From Pseudomonas chlororaphis subsp. chlororaphis (GTDB lineage: Bacteria > Pseudomonadota > Gammaproteobacteria > Pseudomonadales > Pseudomonadaceae), in contig NZ_CP027712.1 of the NCBI RefSeq assembly GCF_003945765.1, positions 5,394,001 to 5,458,000 of the forward strand: DNA of 64,000 bases, read 5' to 3'. A program made the position numbers and the translations under genes. Positions 7,954 to 16,908 of the stretch are shown here, one piece after another. How positions within the stretch are numbered: position 1 is the stretch's first letter; every line of letters begins with the position of its first letter. The notes below the pieces were generated by a model. It did not search any database. It saw only the letters and a list, made by a program, of their open reading frames with translations, and had not been told where the DNA came from.

Positions 7954-9381
7954 ATGCCCCCGTCGCTGCTTCGCTGGTCTGCGCTGTTCATGGCCTTGAG
8001 CCTGAGTGCCTGCGATGACGCCCCGCGTTTTACCCAGGCCGAGCCGGGCGAAGCGCGTTCCGGCGGTGAGGCGACCGTGCGCAAGAGCGACCAGAACGCC
8101 TTTTCCATGCCGTCGGCCAACCTGTCGCCGACCCGGCGCCTGGACTTCAGCGTCGGCAACAGTTTCTTCCGCAGCCCCTGGGTGATCGCTCCCTCGACCA
8201 CCACCGCCCGCGATGGCCTGGGCCCGCTGTTCAACACCAACGGCTGCCAGAACTGCCATATCAAGGACGGCCGCGGCCACCCGCCGACGCCCGACTCGGA
8301 TAACGCCGTGTCGATGCTGGTGCGCCTGTCGATCCCCAATGAGCCGACCTACGCCAAGGTCATCGAGCAGCTGGGCATAGTGCCCGAACCGGTGTACGGC
8401 GGGCAGTTCCAGGACATGGCGGTGCCTGGCGTCGCCCCGGAAGGCAAGGTGCGGGTCGAGTACGAGCCGCTGACCGTGCGCTTCAAGGACGGCAGCGAAG
8501 TCGAACTGCGCAAGCCGAAGCTGCAGATCACTCAGCTCGGTTATGGCCCGATGCATCCCGACACCCGCTTCTCGGCCCGCGTGGCGCCGCCGATGATCGG
8601 CCTGGGCCTGCTCGAAGCCATCCCCGAGGCGGCGATCCTGGCCAATGCCCAAGCGCAAGCCAAGGCTGGCAATGGCATTGCCGGACGGCCGAACCGGGTC
8701 TGGGACGATGCCCAGCAAAAGACCGTACTCGGGCGTTTTGGCTGGAAAGCCGGACAACCCAACCTCAATCAACAAAATGTTCACGCGTTCTCTGGTGATA
8801 TGGGCCTGACCACCAGCCTGAGACCCTTCGATGACTGCACCGACGCCCAGACCGCCTGCAAGCAAGCCCCCAATGGCAACGGGCCGGATGGCGAACCGGA
8901 AGTCAGCGACAACATCCTGCGCCTGGTGCTGTTCTACAGCCGCAACCTCGGGGTGCCGGCGCGCCGCGAGGTTGGTTCGCCACAAGTGCTGGCCGGCAAG
9001 AACCTGTTCTACCAGGCCGGCTGCCAGTCCTGCCATACCCCCCGGTTCACCACCGCCGCCGACGCCGCGGAACCCGAGCTGGCCAATCAAGTGATCCGCC
9101 CCTACAGCGACCTGCTGCTGCATGACATGGGCGAAGGCCTAGCCGACCACCGCAGCGAATTCCAGGCCGGCGGCCGCGACTGGCGCACGCCGCCGTTGTG
9201 GGGGATCGGCCTGACGGAAACGGTCAGCGGCCACACCCAGTTCCTGCATGACGGTCGCGCCCGCAACCTGCTCGAAGCCGTGCTCTGGCACGGCGGCGAG
9301 GCCCAGGCGGCGCAGCGACAGGTTTTATCCTTCAATGCCGAACAGCGCGCTGCGTTGCTGGCATTCCTGAATTCTCTTTAA
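7954..9381 (+). CDS. Di-haem oxidoreductase-like lipoprotein (DUF1111 family)
   Basis: Predicted lipoprotein of 475 residues in the di-haem 'thiol oxidoreductase' (DUF1111) family. The signal peptide ends in LSAC with C20 as the likely lipidated cysteine. Two c-type haem attachment motifs are present: CQNCH at 98-102 and CQSCH at 357-361, as in di-haem peroxidase-like folds. Histidine-rich segments near the C terminus (HDMGEGLADHRSEF, GHTQFLHDGR) may supply distal ligands. ATG 7954 has AGGAT about 6 bases upstream. It starts a tight run with an imelysin paralogue and a DUF1513 gene. The enzymatic reaction is not established for the family; a periplasmic role in iron or electron transfer is inferred from the neighbours. 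Confidence 0.85.
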   Translation: MPPSLLRWSALFMALSLSACDDAPRFTQAEPGEARSGGEATVRKSDQNAFSMPSANLSPTRRLDFSVGNSFFRSPWVIAPSTTTARDGLGPLFNTNGCQNCHIKDGRGHPPTPDSDNAVSMLVRLSIPNEPTYAKVIEQLGIVPEPVYGGQFQDMAVPGVAPEGKVRVEYEPLTVRFKDGSEVELRKPKLQITQLGYGPMHPDTRFSARVAPPMIGLGLLEAIPEAAILANAQAQAKAGNGIAGRPNRVWDDAQQKTVLGRFGWKAGQPNLNQQNVHAFSGDMGLTTSLRPFDDCTDAQTACKQAPNGNGPDGEPEVSDNILRLVLFYSRNLGVPARREVGSPQVLAGKNLFYQAGCQSCHTPRFTTAADAAEPELANQVIRPYSDLLLHDMGEGLADHRSEFQAGGRDWRTPPLWGIGLTETVSGHTQFLHDGRARNLLEAVLWHGGEAQAAQRQVLSFNAEQRAALLAFLNSL

Positions 9382-9411
9382 CGCCTTCTTACAAGAAACG
9401 GGAGCCCGAAC

Positions 9412-10476
9412 ATGTTCCGTCCCAAGCTGTTGTTCACCAGCCTTGCCGCGCTCGCCCTGGGTGCCTGCTCACCGCAGGACCCACAAGCCGTGACCTCGGC
9501 GGCCATCGCCAAACAGGTGATCCTGCCGACCTACAGCCGTTGGGTCGAAGCCGACCGCCAGCTGGCGATCAGCGCCCTGGCCTTCTGTGAAGGCAAGCAA
9601 AGCCTGGACACCGCCCGTGCCGACTTCCTGCACGCGCAGAAAGCCTGGGCGGAACTGCAACCCTTGCTGATCGGGCCGCTGGCCGAGGGCAACCGCTCCT
9701 GGCAAGTGCAGTTCTGGCCGGACAAGAAGAACCTGGTCGGCCGTCAGGTCGAACAGCTGGTCAGCGCCACGCCGCAGATCGACGCCGCCGCCCTGGCCAA
9801 GTCCAGCGTCGTGGTGCAAGGCCTCTCCGCCTACGAATACATCCTGTTCGACAGCAAGATCGACATGGCCAACAGCGAGCAGAAAGCCCGCTACTGCCCG
9901 CTGCTGAGCGCCATTGGCGAACGCCAGAAGCAGCTCGCCGAAGAGATCCTGTCGCGCTGGAACACCAGCGACGGCATGCTCGCGCAGATGAGCAAGTTCC
10001 CCAACCAACGCTACGCCGACTCCCATGAGGCCATCGCCGACCTGCTGCGGGTCCAGGTCACCGCGCTGGACACCCTGAAGAAGAAGCTCGGCACGCCGAT
10101 GGGCCGTCAGAGCAAGGGCATTCCACAGCCGTTCCAGGCCGACGCCTGGCGCAGCCAGTCGTCCATGCAGAGCCTGGAAGCCAGCCTCGCCGCGGCCCAG
10201 ACCGTCTGGGCCGGGGTCGACAACAAGGGCCTGCGCGGCCTGTTGCCGGCCGAGCAGAAGCCGCTGGCCGACAAGATCGACGCCGCCTACACCGCCTCGC
10301 TGAAGCTGTTCGCCAGCACCCAGCGTTCGCTGACCGAGCTGCTGGCCGACGACGCCGGCCGCCAGCAACTGAACGATATCTACGACAGCCTCAACGTCGT
10401 CCACCGCCTGCACGAAGGCGAACTGGCCAAGGCACTGGGCATCCAACTGGGCTTCAACGCCAACGACGGTGACTGA
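9412..10476 (+). CDS. Second imelysin-family lipoprotein (EfeO/IPPA-like)
   Basis: Predicted lipoprotein of 354 residues with lipobox LGAC (C19) and an all-helical imelysin-like domain. It is a paralogue of icmP upstream but shorter. At the place of the GxHxxE motif it reads G-L-S-A-Y-E, so the histidine is replaced by serine while the glutamate stays; metal binding and any peptidase activity may differ. GGGAG before ATG 9412 is a good ribosome site. It sits 30 bp after the di-haem gene and 2 bp before the DUF1513 gene, so it is in the same operon. A role in iron or haem acquisition is inferred from family and context. Confidence 0.82.
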   Translation: MFRPKLLFTSLAALALGACSPQDPQAVTSAAIAKQVILPTYSRWVEADRQLAISALAFCEGKQSLDTARADFLHAQKAWAELQPLLIGPLAEGNRSWQVQFWPDKKNLVGRQVEQLVSATPQIDAAALAKSSVVVQGLSAYEYILFDSKIDMANSEQKARYCPLLSAIGERQKQLAEEILSRWNTSDGMLAQMSKFPNQRYADSHEAIADLLRVQVTALDTLKKKLGTPMGRQSKGIPQPFQADAWRSQSSMQSLEASLAAAQTVWAGVDNKGLRGLLPAEQKPLADKIDAAYTASLKLFASTQRSLTELLADDAGRQQLNDIYDSLNVVHRLHEGELAKALGIQLGFNANDGD

Positions 10477-10478
10477 TC

Positions 10479-11576
10479 ATGCTGCGACGTCAGGCTTTGG
10501 CACTCGGCAGCCTGCTGCTGAGCGCCGTCACGCTGGGTGGCTGGACGCTGTTCAAGCACAAGGACCAAGGCCCGCTGCTGCTCTCGGCGCGCGATGACGG
10601 CGACGGCAAGCACTACGCCGTCGGCTATCGCCTGGACGGCACGCAAGTGTTCGCCACCCGGGTCGGTCAACGCTGCCATGACATCGTCAACCACCCGACG
10701 CTGCCGATCGCCCTGTTCGTCGCCCGTCGCCCGGGCACCGAAAGCTACCTGATCGACCTGCGCGACGGCACACTCCTGCAAACCCTGGCCTCGCAGCCGA
10801 ACCGGCACTTCTATGGCCACGCGGTGATCCACAAGAGCGGCGACTGGCTGTACGCCACCGAGAACGACACAAGCGATCCGGGTCGTGGCCTGCTCGGGGT
10901 GTACCGGTTCGAGGGCGAACGCCTGGTGCACAGCGGCGAGATCCCGACCCACGGCATCGGCCCGCACCAGGTGTCGTGGATGCCGGACGGCGAGACCCTG
11001 GTGGTGGCCAACGGCGGGATTCGCACCGAGGCGGAAAGTCGCGTCGAGATGAACCTCGACGCCATGGAGCCGAGCCTGGTGCTGATGCAGCGCGACGGTA
11101 ACCTGCTGAGCAAGGAAACCCTGGCCCAGCAGATGAACAGCGTGCGTCACATGGGCATCGCCGGCGACGGCACCATCGTCACCGGCCAGCAGTTCATGGG
11201 CGACGTCCATGAGTCGTCGCAACTGCTGGCGATCAAGCGCCCGGGGCAGCCATTCCAGGCCTTCCCGGTGGCCGAGCACCAGTTGCAGGCGATGGGGCAT
11301 TACACCGCCAGCGTCGCGGTGCACAGCGAACTGCGCCTGGTGGCCCTCACCGCCCCGCGCGGCAACCGCTTTTTCATCTGGGACCTGGACAGCGCCGAAG
11401 TGCGCCTGGACGCGCCCTTGCCGGACTGTGCCGGGGTCGGTGCGGTGGAGGATGGTTTTGTCGTGACCTCGGGCCAGGGGCGCTGCCGCTTCTACGACTG
11501 TCGCCAGAAACAACTGGTGGCAAAACCCCTGGATTTGCCGGCAGGGCTCTGGGACAACCATTTGCACCTGGTCTAG
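10479..11576 (+). CDS. DUF1513 domain protein, predicted periplasmic beta-propeller
   Basis: Protein of 365 residues whose repeated beta-rich segments suggest a seven-bladed propeller. The N-terminus MLRRQALALGSLLLSAV has a twin arginine followed by a hydrophobic stretch, so Tat export is possible. Family DUF1513 is regularly found next to imelysins and di-haem DUF1111 proteins, as here. The start overlaps the upstream stop region (2 bp gap), so translation is coupled. No catalytic residues are recognisable. It ends the cluster; about 136 bp without a gene follow before the RND pump genes. Function unknown; linked to iron handling by context. Confidence 0.8.
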   Translation: MLRRQALALGSLLLSAVTLGGWTLFKHKDQGPLLLSARDDGDGKHYAVGYRLDGTQVFATRVGQRCHDIVNHPTLPIALFVARRPGTESYLIDLRDGTLLQTLASQPNRHFYGHAVIHKSGDWLYATENDTSDPGRGLLGVYRFEGERLVHSGEIPTHGIGPHQVSWMPDGETLVVANGGIRTEAESRVEMNLDAMEPSLVLMQRDGNLLSKETLAQQMNSVRHMGIAGDGTIVTGQQFMGDVHESSQLLAIKRPGQPFQAFPVAEHQLQAMGHYTASVAVHSELRLVALTAPRGNRFFIWDLDSAEVRLDAPLPDCAGVGAVEDGFVVTSGQGRCRFYDCRQKQLVAKPLDLPAGLWDNHLHLV

Positions 11577-11712
11577 TTTTTCGCCGCCGCGCAGGATTGG
11601 AAAACAGGACTCTGGATGACCGGATTGTCATCTGGAAGCCCCCGAAAAGTCGGAGTAATGTCTTCGGCAATCAGCTTGGTTTTCCCAGCTTCGTTTTCCA
11701 AGGAACCGGAAT

Positions 11713-12864
11713 ATGCTGCGTCGCCGCATGTTTATCATGTTGGGTGTCGTCCTGCTGATCGTGCTGTTGCTGGCAGGCTACAAGGCCTTCTCCATCTATC
11801 AGCAGGTCAAGCTCTTCTCGGTGCCCAAGCCGCCGATCAGCGTGGCCGTGGCCACGGCTCGCGAACAACCGTGGCAAACCCGCCTGCCCACGGTCGGTAC
11901 CCTCAAGGCCCTGCAGGGAGTCAACCTCAGCCTGGAAGTGGCCGGGACCGTCAAGGAGCTGCAGTTCGAGTCCGGGCAGAAGGTCAGCGCCGGGCAGCCC
12001 TTGCTGCAACTCGACAGCGACGTGGAAAGCGCCCTGCTGGAAACCGCCAGGGCCGACCTGGGCCTGTCCCAGCTTGATTATGGCCGCGGCAGCCAGCTGG
12101 TGGGCAGCCAGGCGATTTCCCGCGGCGAATACGATCGCTTGTCGGCACTGCTGCAAAAGAACAAGGCCACGGTCAATCAACTCAAGGCTTCGTTGGCGAA
12201 AAAACGCCTGCTCGCGCCCTTCAGCGGCACCATCGGCATTCGCCATGTGGATGTCGGCGACTACCTCGCCAGCGGCACGGTGATCGCCACCCTGCAAGAC
12301 CTCAGCAGCCTGTACGTGGACTTCTTCGTCCCGGAACAGGCCGTGCCGAAAATCGCCCTGGGCCAATCGGTCAGCGTGATGGTCTCCGCCTATCCGGAGG
12401 AGCAGTTCAGCGCCACCATCAGCGCCATCAACCCCAAGGTCGAAGACACCACGCGCAACGTGCAGGTGCGCGCCACCCTGGCCAACCCCGACGGCAAGCT
12501 GCTGCCGGGCATGTTCACCAACCTGCAGGTGCTGCTGCCCGATCCGCAGCCCCGGGTGGTGGTACCGGAGAGCGCCATCACCTACACCCTGTACGGTAAC
12601 TCGCTGTACGTGGTGGCCGAGAAAAAGGCCGCCGATGGCAGCCCGGAGAAAGACGACAAGGGCCAGCCGGTGCTGATCGCCGAGCGGCGCTTCATCGAAA
12701 CCGGCGAACGGCGCAACGGCCTGGTGCTGATCAACAAGGGCGTGAGCAACGGCGAACAGGTAGTGAGCGCCGGGCAAATCAAGCTGGACCATGGCGCCCA
12801 CATCGCCATCACCCCGGACAAGATGCTACCCCCCGAACAGAGCGGCCAGCCACGCGCGAACTGA
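11713..12864 (+). CDS. mexV: RND efflux periplasmic adaptor, MexV-like
   Basis: Membrane-fusion (adaptor) subunit of a tripartite RND efflux pump, 383 residues. It has an N-terminal membrane anchor (about 7-25), then the barrel-sandwich lipoyl halves around VNLSLEVAGTV and the later LLAPFSGTIGIRHVDVG motif, with a helical hairpin between them, then beta-barrel domains. AAGGAA precedes ATG 11713. The transporter gene follows 13 bp downstream; no outer-membrane channel gene is present, so it probably recruits a shared OprM/TolC-type channel. Position after the icmP region and before inaA/colRS is the PAO1 location of mexVW (PA4374-PA4375), which supports the name; the drug range here is unknown. 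Confidence 0.85.
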   Translation: MLRRRMFIMLGVVLLIVLLLAGYKAFSIYQQVKLFSVPKPPISVAVATAREQPWQTRLPTVGTLKALQGVNLSLEVAGTVKELQFESGQKVSAGQPLLQLDSDVESALLETARADLGLSQLDYGRGSQLVGSQAISRGEYDRLSALLQKNKATVNQLKASLAKKRLLAPFSGTIGIRHVDVGDYLASGTVIATLQDLSSLYVDFFVPEQAVPKIALGQSVSVMVSAYPEEQFSATISAINPKVEDTTRNVQVRATLANPDGKLLPGMFTNLQVLLPDPQPRVVVPESAITYTLYGNSLYVVAEKKAADGSPEKDDKGQPVLIAERRFIETGERRNGLVLINKGVSNGEQVVSAGQIKLDHGAHIAITPDKMLPPEQSGQPRAN

Positions 12865-12877
12865 TCAAGGAATCCTC

Positions 12878-15800
12878 ATGGCTTTTACAGATCCGTTCAT
12901 CCGTCGTCCGGTCCTGGCCACCGTGGTCAGCCTGCTGATCGTGCTGCTGGGCTTCCAGGCCTGGAGCAAACTGCCGCTGCGCCAGTACCCACAGATGGAA
13001 AACGCCCTGATCACGGTCACCACCGCCTACCCCGGGGCCAACGCCGAGACCATCCAGGGCTATATCACCCAACCGATGCAGCAGAGCCTGGCCAGTGCCG
13101 AGGGCATCGACTACATGACCTCGGTCAGTCGCCAGAACTTCTCGGTAATCTCGGTCTACGCCCGCATCGGCGCCAACAGCGACCGCCTGTTCACCGAGCT
13201 GCTGGCCAAGGCCAACGAGGTGAAGAACAAGCTGCCCCAGGACGCCGAGGACCCGGTGCTGAGCAAGGAAGCCGCCGACGCCTCGGCGCTGATGTACATC
13301 AGCTTCTTCAGCCAGGAGTTGAACAACCCGCAGATCACCGACTACCTGTCGCGGGTGATCCAGCCGAAGCTGGCGACCCTGCCGGGCATGGCCGAGGCCG
13401 AGATCCTCGGCAACCAGGTGTTCGCCATGCGCCTGTGGCTGGACCCGGTCAAGCTCGCCGGCTACGGCCTGAGCGCCGGCGACGTGACCAGCGCGGTACG
13501 CCGCTACAACTTCCTGTCCGCGGCCGGTGAGATCAAGGGCGAGTACGTGGTCACCAGCATCAACGCCAGCACCGAACTGAAATCCGCCGAAGCCTTCGCC
13601 GCCATTCCCCTGCGGACCGAGGGCGACAGCCGGGTGCTGCTCAGCGACGTGGCACGGGTCGAGATGGGCGCGGAGAACTATAACGCCATCAGCTCCTTTG
13701 GTGGCATCCCCTCGGTCTATATCGGCATCAAGGCGACCCCCAACGCCAACCCGCTGGACGTGATCAAGGAAGTGCGCAAGATCATGCCGGAGCTGGAGGC
13801 CCAGCTGCCGCCCAACCTCAAGTCGGAGATCGCCTACGACGCCACGCTGTTCATCCAGGCCTCGATCAACGAGGTGGTGAAGACCCTGTTCGAAGCCGTG
13901 CTGATTGTGATCGTGGTGGTGTTCCTGTTCCTCGGCGCACTGCGTTCGGTGGTGATCCCGGTGGTCACCATTCCGCTGTCGATGATCGGCGTGATGTTTT
14001 TCATGCAGTTGATGGGCTACTCGATCAACCTGCTGACCCTGCTGGCGATGGTGCTGGCCATCGGCCTGGTGGTGGACGATGCGATCGTGGTGGTGGAAAA
14101 CATCCACCGCCATATCGAGGAAGGCAAGACGCCGCTGGACGCGGCCCTCGAAGGCGCCCGGGAAATCGCCATGCCGGTGGTGTCGATGACCATCACCCTG
14201 GCGGCGGTCTACGCCCCCATCGGCTTCCTGCAGGGGCTCACCGGGGCGCTGTTCAAAGAGTTCGCCCTGACCCTGGCCGGCGCGGTGGTGATTTCCGGCA
14301 TCGTCGCCCTGACCCTGTCGCCGATGATGTGCGCCCTGCTGCTGCGCCACGATGAAAACCCCAGCGGCCTGGCCCACCGCCTCGACCTGATTTTCGAAAG
14401 CCTCAAGCGCCGCTACCAGAGCCTGCTGCATGGCACCCTCAACACTCGGCCGGTGGTCCTGGTGTTCGCCCTGATCGTGCTGTGCCTGATCCCGGCCCTG
14501 CTCACCTTCACCAAGTCGGAACTGGCCCCGGACGAGGACCAGGGCATCATTTTCATGATGGCCACCGCGCCCCAGCCGGCCAACCTGGATTACCTCAACG
14601 CCTACACCGACGAGTTCCTGGAGATCTTCAAGACGTTCCCCGAGTACTACTCCTCGTTCCAGATCAACGGCTTCAACGGCGTGCAATCGGGTATCGGCGG
14701 CTTCCTGCTCAAACCCTGGAACGAGCGCAAGCGCACGCAGATGCAGATCCTGCCCGAAGTCCAGGCCCGGCTCGCGGGCATCGCCGGGCTGCAGGTCTTC
14801 GGTTTCAACCTGCCGTCCCTGCCGGGCACCGGCGAAGGGCTGCCGTTCGCCTTCATCATCAATAGCCCCAACGATTACGAGTCGCTGCTGGAACTGTCCG
14901 ACCGGGTAAAGAAACGCGCCATGGAATCGGGCAAGTTCGCCTTTGTCGATATCGATCTGGCCTTCGACAAGCCGGAAGTGGTGGTCGACATCGACCGCGC
15001 CAAGGCGGCGCAGATGGGGGTGTCGATGCTGGACCTGGGCGGGACCCTGGCCACCTTGCTCGGCGAGGCGGAAATCAACCGCTTCACCATCGAGGGACGC
15101 AGCTACAAGGTCATCGCTCAGGTCGAACGGCCTTATCGCGACACCCCCGAATGGCTGAACAACTACTACGTGAAAAACGCCAAGGGCGAGGCGCTGCCGC
15201 TGTCGACCCTGATCAGCGTCCACGATCGGGCCCGCCCGCGACAGCTCAACCAGTTCCAGCAACTCAACGCCGCGACCATTTCCGGATTCCCGGTCGTGAG
15301 CATGGGTGAAGCGATCGATACCGTGCGCCAGATCGCCGAGGAAGAAGCCCCGCCGGGCTATGCCTTCGACTATGCCGGGGCCTCACGACAGTTCGTCCAG
15401 GAAGGCAGCGCGCTGTGGGTGACCTTTGGCCTGGCGCTGGCGATCATTTTCCTGGTGCTGGCGGCGCAGTTCGAGAGTTTCCGCGATCCGGTGGTGATCC
15501 TGGTGACGGTGCCGCTGTCGATCTGCGGGGCCTTGATCCCACTGTTTCTCGGCTGGTCGAGCATGAACATCTATACCCAGGTCGGGCTGGTGACCCTGAT
15601 CGGCCTGATCAGCAAGCACGGGATCCTGATCGTCGAGTTCGCCAACCAGCTGCGCAAGGACCAGGGACTGACGCCGCGCGAGGCCGTGGAAGCCGCCGCG
15701 GCCATTCGCCTGCGGCCGGTCTTGATGACCACCGCGGCGATGGTCTTCGGCATGGTGCCGCTGATCCTGGCCACCGGTGCCGGCGCGGTCAGCCGGTTCG

Positions 15801-15901
15801 ACATCGGCACGGTGATCGCCACGGGAATGTCGATCGGCACCTTGTTCACCCTGTTCGTGCTGCCCTGCATCTACACCCTGCTGGCCAGGCCGGACAAGTG
15901 A
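12878..15901 (+). CDS. mexW: RND efflux transporter, MexW-like
   Basis: Inner-membrane proton-driven multidrug transporter of 1007 residues from the AcrB/HAE1 superfamily. N-terminal FxxRPVLATVVSLLIVLLG, a first large periplasmic loop, transmembrane helices 2-6 (about 340-500) with the GLVVDDAIVVVENIHRH proton-relay segment of TM4, a second periplasmic loop and C-terminal helices with FGMVPL. The length is typical. ATG 12878 has AAGGAA 5 bases before it; the frame extends upstream into the adaptor gene without support. An intrinsic terminator follows. With the adaptor it forms a two-gene operon that lacks an outer-membrane factor. Confidence 0.9.
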   Translation: MAFTDPFIRRPVLATVVSLLIVLLGFQAWSKLPLRQYPQMENALITVTTAYPGANAETIQGYITQPMQQSLASAEGIDYMTSVSRQNFSVISVYARIGANSDRLFTELLAKANEVKNKLPQDAEDPVLSKEAADASALMYISFFSQELNNPQITDYLSRVIQPKLATLPGMAEAEILGNQVFAMRLWLDPVKLAGYGLSAGDVTSAVRRYNFLSAAGEIKGEYVVTSINASTELKSAEAFAAIPLRTEGDSRVLLSDVARVEMGAENYNAISSFGGIPSVYIGIKATPNANPLDVIKEVRKIMPELEAQLPPNLKSEIAYDATLFIQASINEVVKTLFEAVLIVIVVVFLFLGALRSVVIPVVTIPLSMIGVMFFMQLMGYSINLLTLLAMVLAIGLVVDDAIVVVENIHRHIEEGKTPLDAALEGAREIAMPVVSMTITLAAVYAPIGFLQGLTGALFKEFALTLAGAVVISGIVALTLSPMMCALLLRHDENPSGLAHRLDLIFESLKRRYQSLLHGTLNTRPVVLVFALIVLCLIPALLTFTKSELAPDEDQGIIFMMATAPQPANLDYLNAYTDEFLEIFKTFPEYYSSFQINGFNGVQSGIGGFLLKPWNERKRTQMQILPEVQARLAGIAGLQVFGFNLPSLPGTGEGLPFAFIINSPNDYESLLELSDRVKKRAMESGKFAFVDIDLAFDKPEVVVDIDRAKAAQMGVSMLDLGGTLATLLGEAEINRFTIEGRSYKVIAQVERPYRDTPEWLNNYYVKNAKGEALPLSTLISVHDRARPRQLNQFQQLNAATISGFPVVSMGEAIDTVRQIAEEEAPPGYAFDYAGASRQFVQEGSALWVTFGLALAIIFLVLAAQFESFRDPVVILVTVPLSICGALIPLFLGWSSMNIYTQVGLVTLIGLISKHGILIVEFANQLRKDQGLTPREAVEAAAAIRLRPVLMTTAAMVFGMVPLILATGAGAVSRFDIGTVIATGMSIGTLFTLFVLPCIYTLLARPDK

Positions 15902-15913
15902 AGGACGCGCAAT

Positions 15914-15943
15914 AAAAAAGGCCTCGCGATGCGAGGCCTTTTT
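15914..15943 (+). terminator. Intrinsic terminator of mexVW
   Basis: GGCCTCGC-GAT-GCGAGGCC stem flanked by A6 and T5, 12 bp after mexW. The symmetric tails may also end the small gene arriving from the other strand. Confidence 0.9.
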
Positions 15944-15960
15944 ATCGGGCTTGATGGTCT

Positions 15961-16188
15961 TCAACTCTGTGGCCTCATTCCCTGAGTCAGGCCGAACATG
16001 AACAACAACAGGTCACGATCGGGCTGGGCTCCCTGGGTCGTTTTGACGACCCGTGGCAACGGGCAATGCGCATCACCCTGCGCCGTGCTGAGGACTTCCA
16101 TGCGTGGCTGCTCCCAGGCAGCCACCGCCAAGGATGCAACTGCCAAGGCTCCTACTAAAAACAAACCTCGTGCAATTTCGAGCTTCAT
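15961..16188 (-). CDS. Small exported protein of unknown function
   Basis: Predicted secreted protein of 75 residues, with a clear signal peptide (hydrophobic core LFLVGALAVASLAVAA, cleavage near residue 24) and a short mature part with one cysteine (CPLPRVV) and a C-terminal LLLFMFGLTQG. ATG 16188 lies 2 bp after the inaA stop and the preceding GTG overlaps that stop, so it is the last gene of the methyltransferase-inaA unit. PAO1 also has a small hypothetical gene at this position. I do not recognise a domain. Envelope location is inferred from the signal peptide and from the envelope-stress role of its operon partners. Confidence 0.7.
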   Translation of the reverse strand: MKLEIARGLFLVGALAVASLAVAAWEQPRMEVLSTAQGDAHCPLPRVVKTTQGAQPDRDLLLFMFGLTQGMRPQS

Positions 16189-16190
16189 CA

Positions 16191-16904
16191 CTATAAGCCT
16201 TTGATAGCGCTGCCAAACGCCGTCCTATAAAAATAGTAGAGTTTGTCCCAGTCCGTGGTGTTCCACGACGAGTGGCGCCGCAATTGTTTGATGTCATGGG
16301 CCGCAGCCCGTTTAGCGGTCAGGCGCTGGCGGCATTTCTCGAAATCCAGCAGCGCGATATCCACTTTCGCCGCTTCGCCCTCACCCATGACCCGCACGAA
16401 CACATGCTTGCTATACAGGCAGCCATGCTGCCAGCGGCCCCGATGCATGCGCGCCAGCGTGGCCGCCAGTTCCTTGAGCACACGCTCGTGCAGGGCCTCG
16501 CCGTGGCGCTCACGCTCGCCAGCGGCGTACCAGTGGTCGATTTCCACGAAGCCGTCCAGCGCCTCGGTCACCAGCAAGGCACGCCACTGGCCCTGGGAAT
16601 CACGCTGCGCACCGCAGAACACCAGGTGCGGCACCGCCACGTTGAGCTGGCTCAGGCCCTTGAGCGCATCCTGCTCGCGCAGCACCGTGGGGCGGCCGAA
16701 GGGGTACAACCAGCTGCGATAGATATGGCCGATCTGGCGCTTGGCATACAGCACACGCCCGTCAGTGCCCGGAAGACGTTGAACGCCACTTTCCCCGCCG
16801 CGACGTTGATTGGGCTCTTCGACCCACTCCCCCTGTTGACTCCAGAAGTAGTCGAAACGGTCTGCAGCAGCGACTTCCATTCCCGGTGCACATTCAACGG
16901 CCAT
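16191..16904 (-). CDS. inaA: InaA-family lipopolysaccharide kinase-like protein
   Basis: Protein of 237 residues with a kinase-like fold of the InaA/WaaP/RIO group, which phosphorylates LPS core sugars in some members. Visible kinase features are the YAKRQ lysine near residue 54 and the late LLDFEKCR segment, the counterpart of the metal-binding DFG-like motif; the catalytic loop reads MHRGRWQHGCLYSKH. ATG 16904 follows AGAGG; the upstream extension overlaps the methyltransferase gene. It is 4 bp downstream of the methyltransferase, so they are co-transcribed. In P. putida the equivalent genes belong to the ColR regulon. Substrate not proven. Confidence 0.85.
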   Translation of the reverse strand: MAVECAPGMEVAAADRFDYFWSQQGEWVEEPNQRRGGESGVQRLPGTDGRVLYAKRQIGHIYRSWLYPFGRPTVLREQDALKGLSQLNVAVPHLVFCGAQRDSQGQWRALLVTEALDGFVEIDHWYAAGERERHGEALHERVLKELAATLARMHRGRWQHGCLYSKHVFVRVMGEGEAAKVDIALLDFEKCRQRLTAKRAAAHDIKQLRRHSSWNTTDWDKLYYFYRTAFGSAIKGL

Positions 16905-16908
16905 CCTG

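Noticed and set aside
12809..15262. 817-codon open frame opposite mexW
   Set aside because: Antisense shadow of an intact RND transporter.
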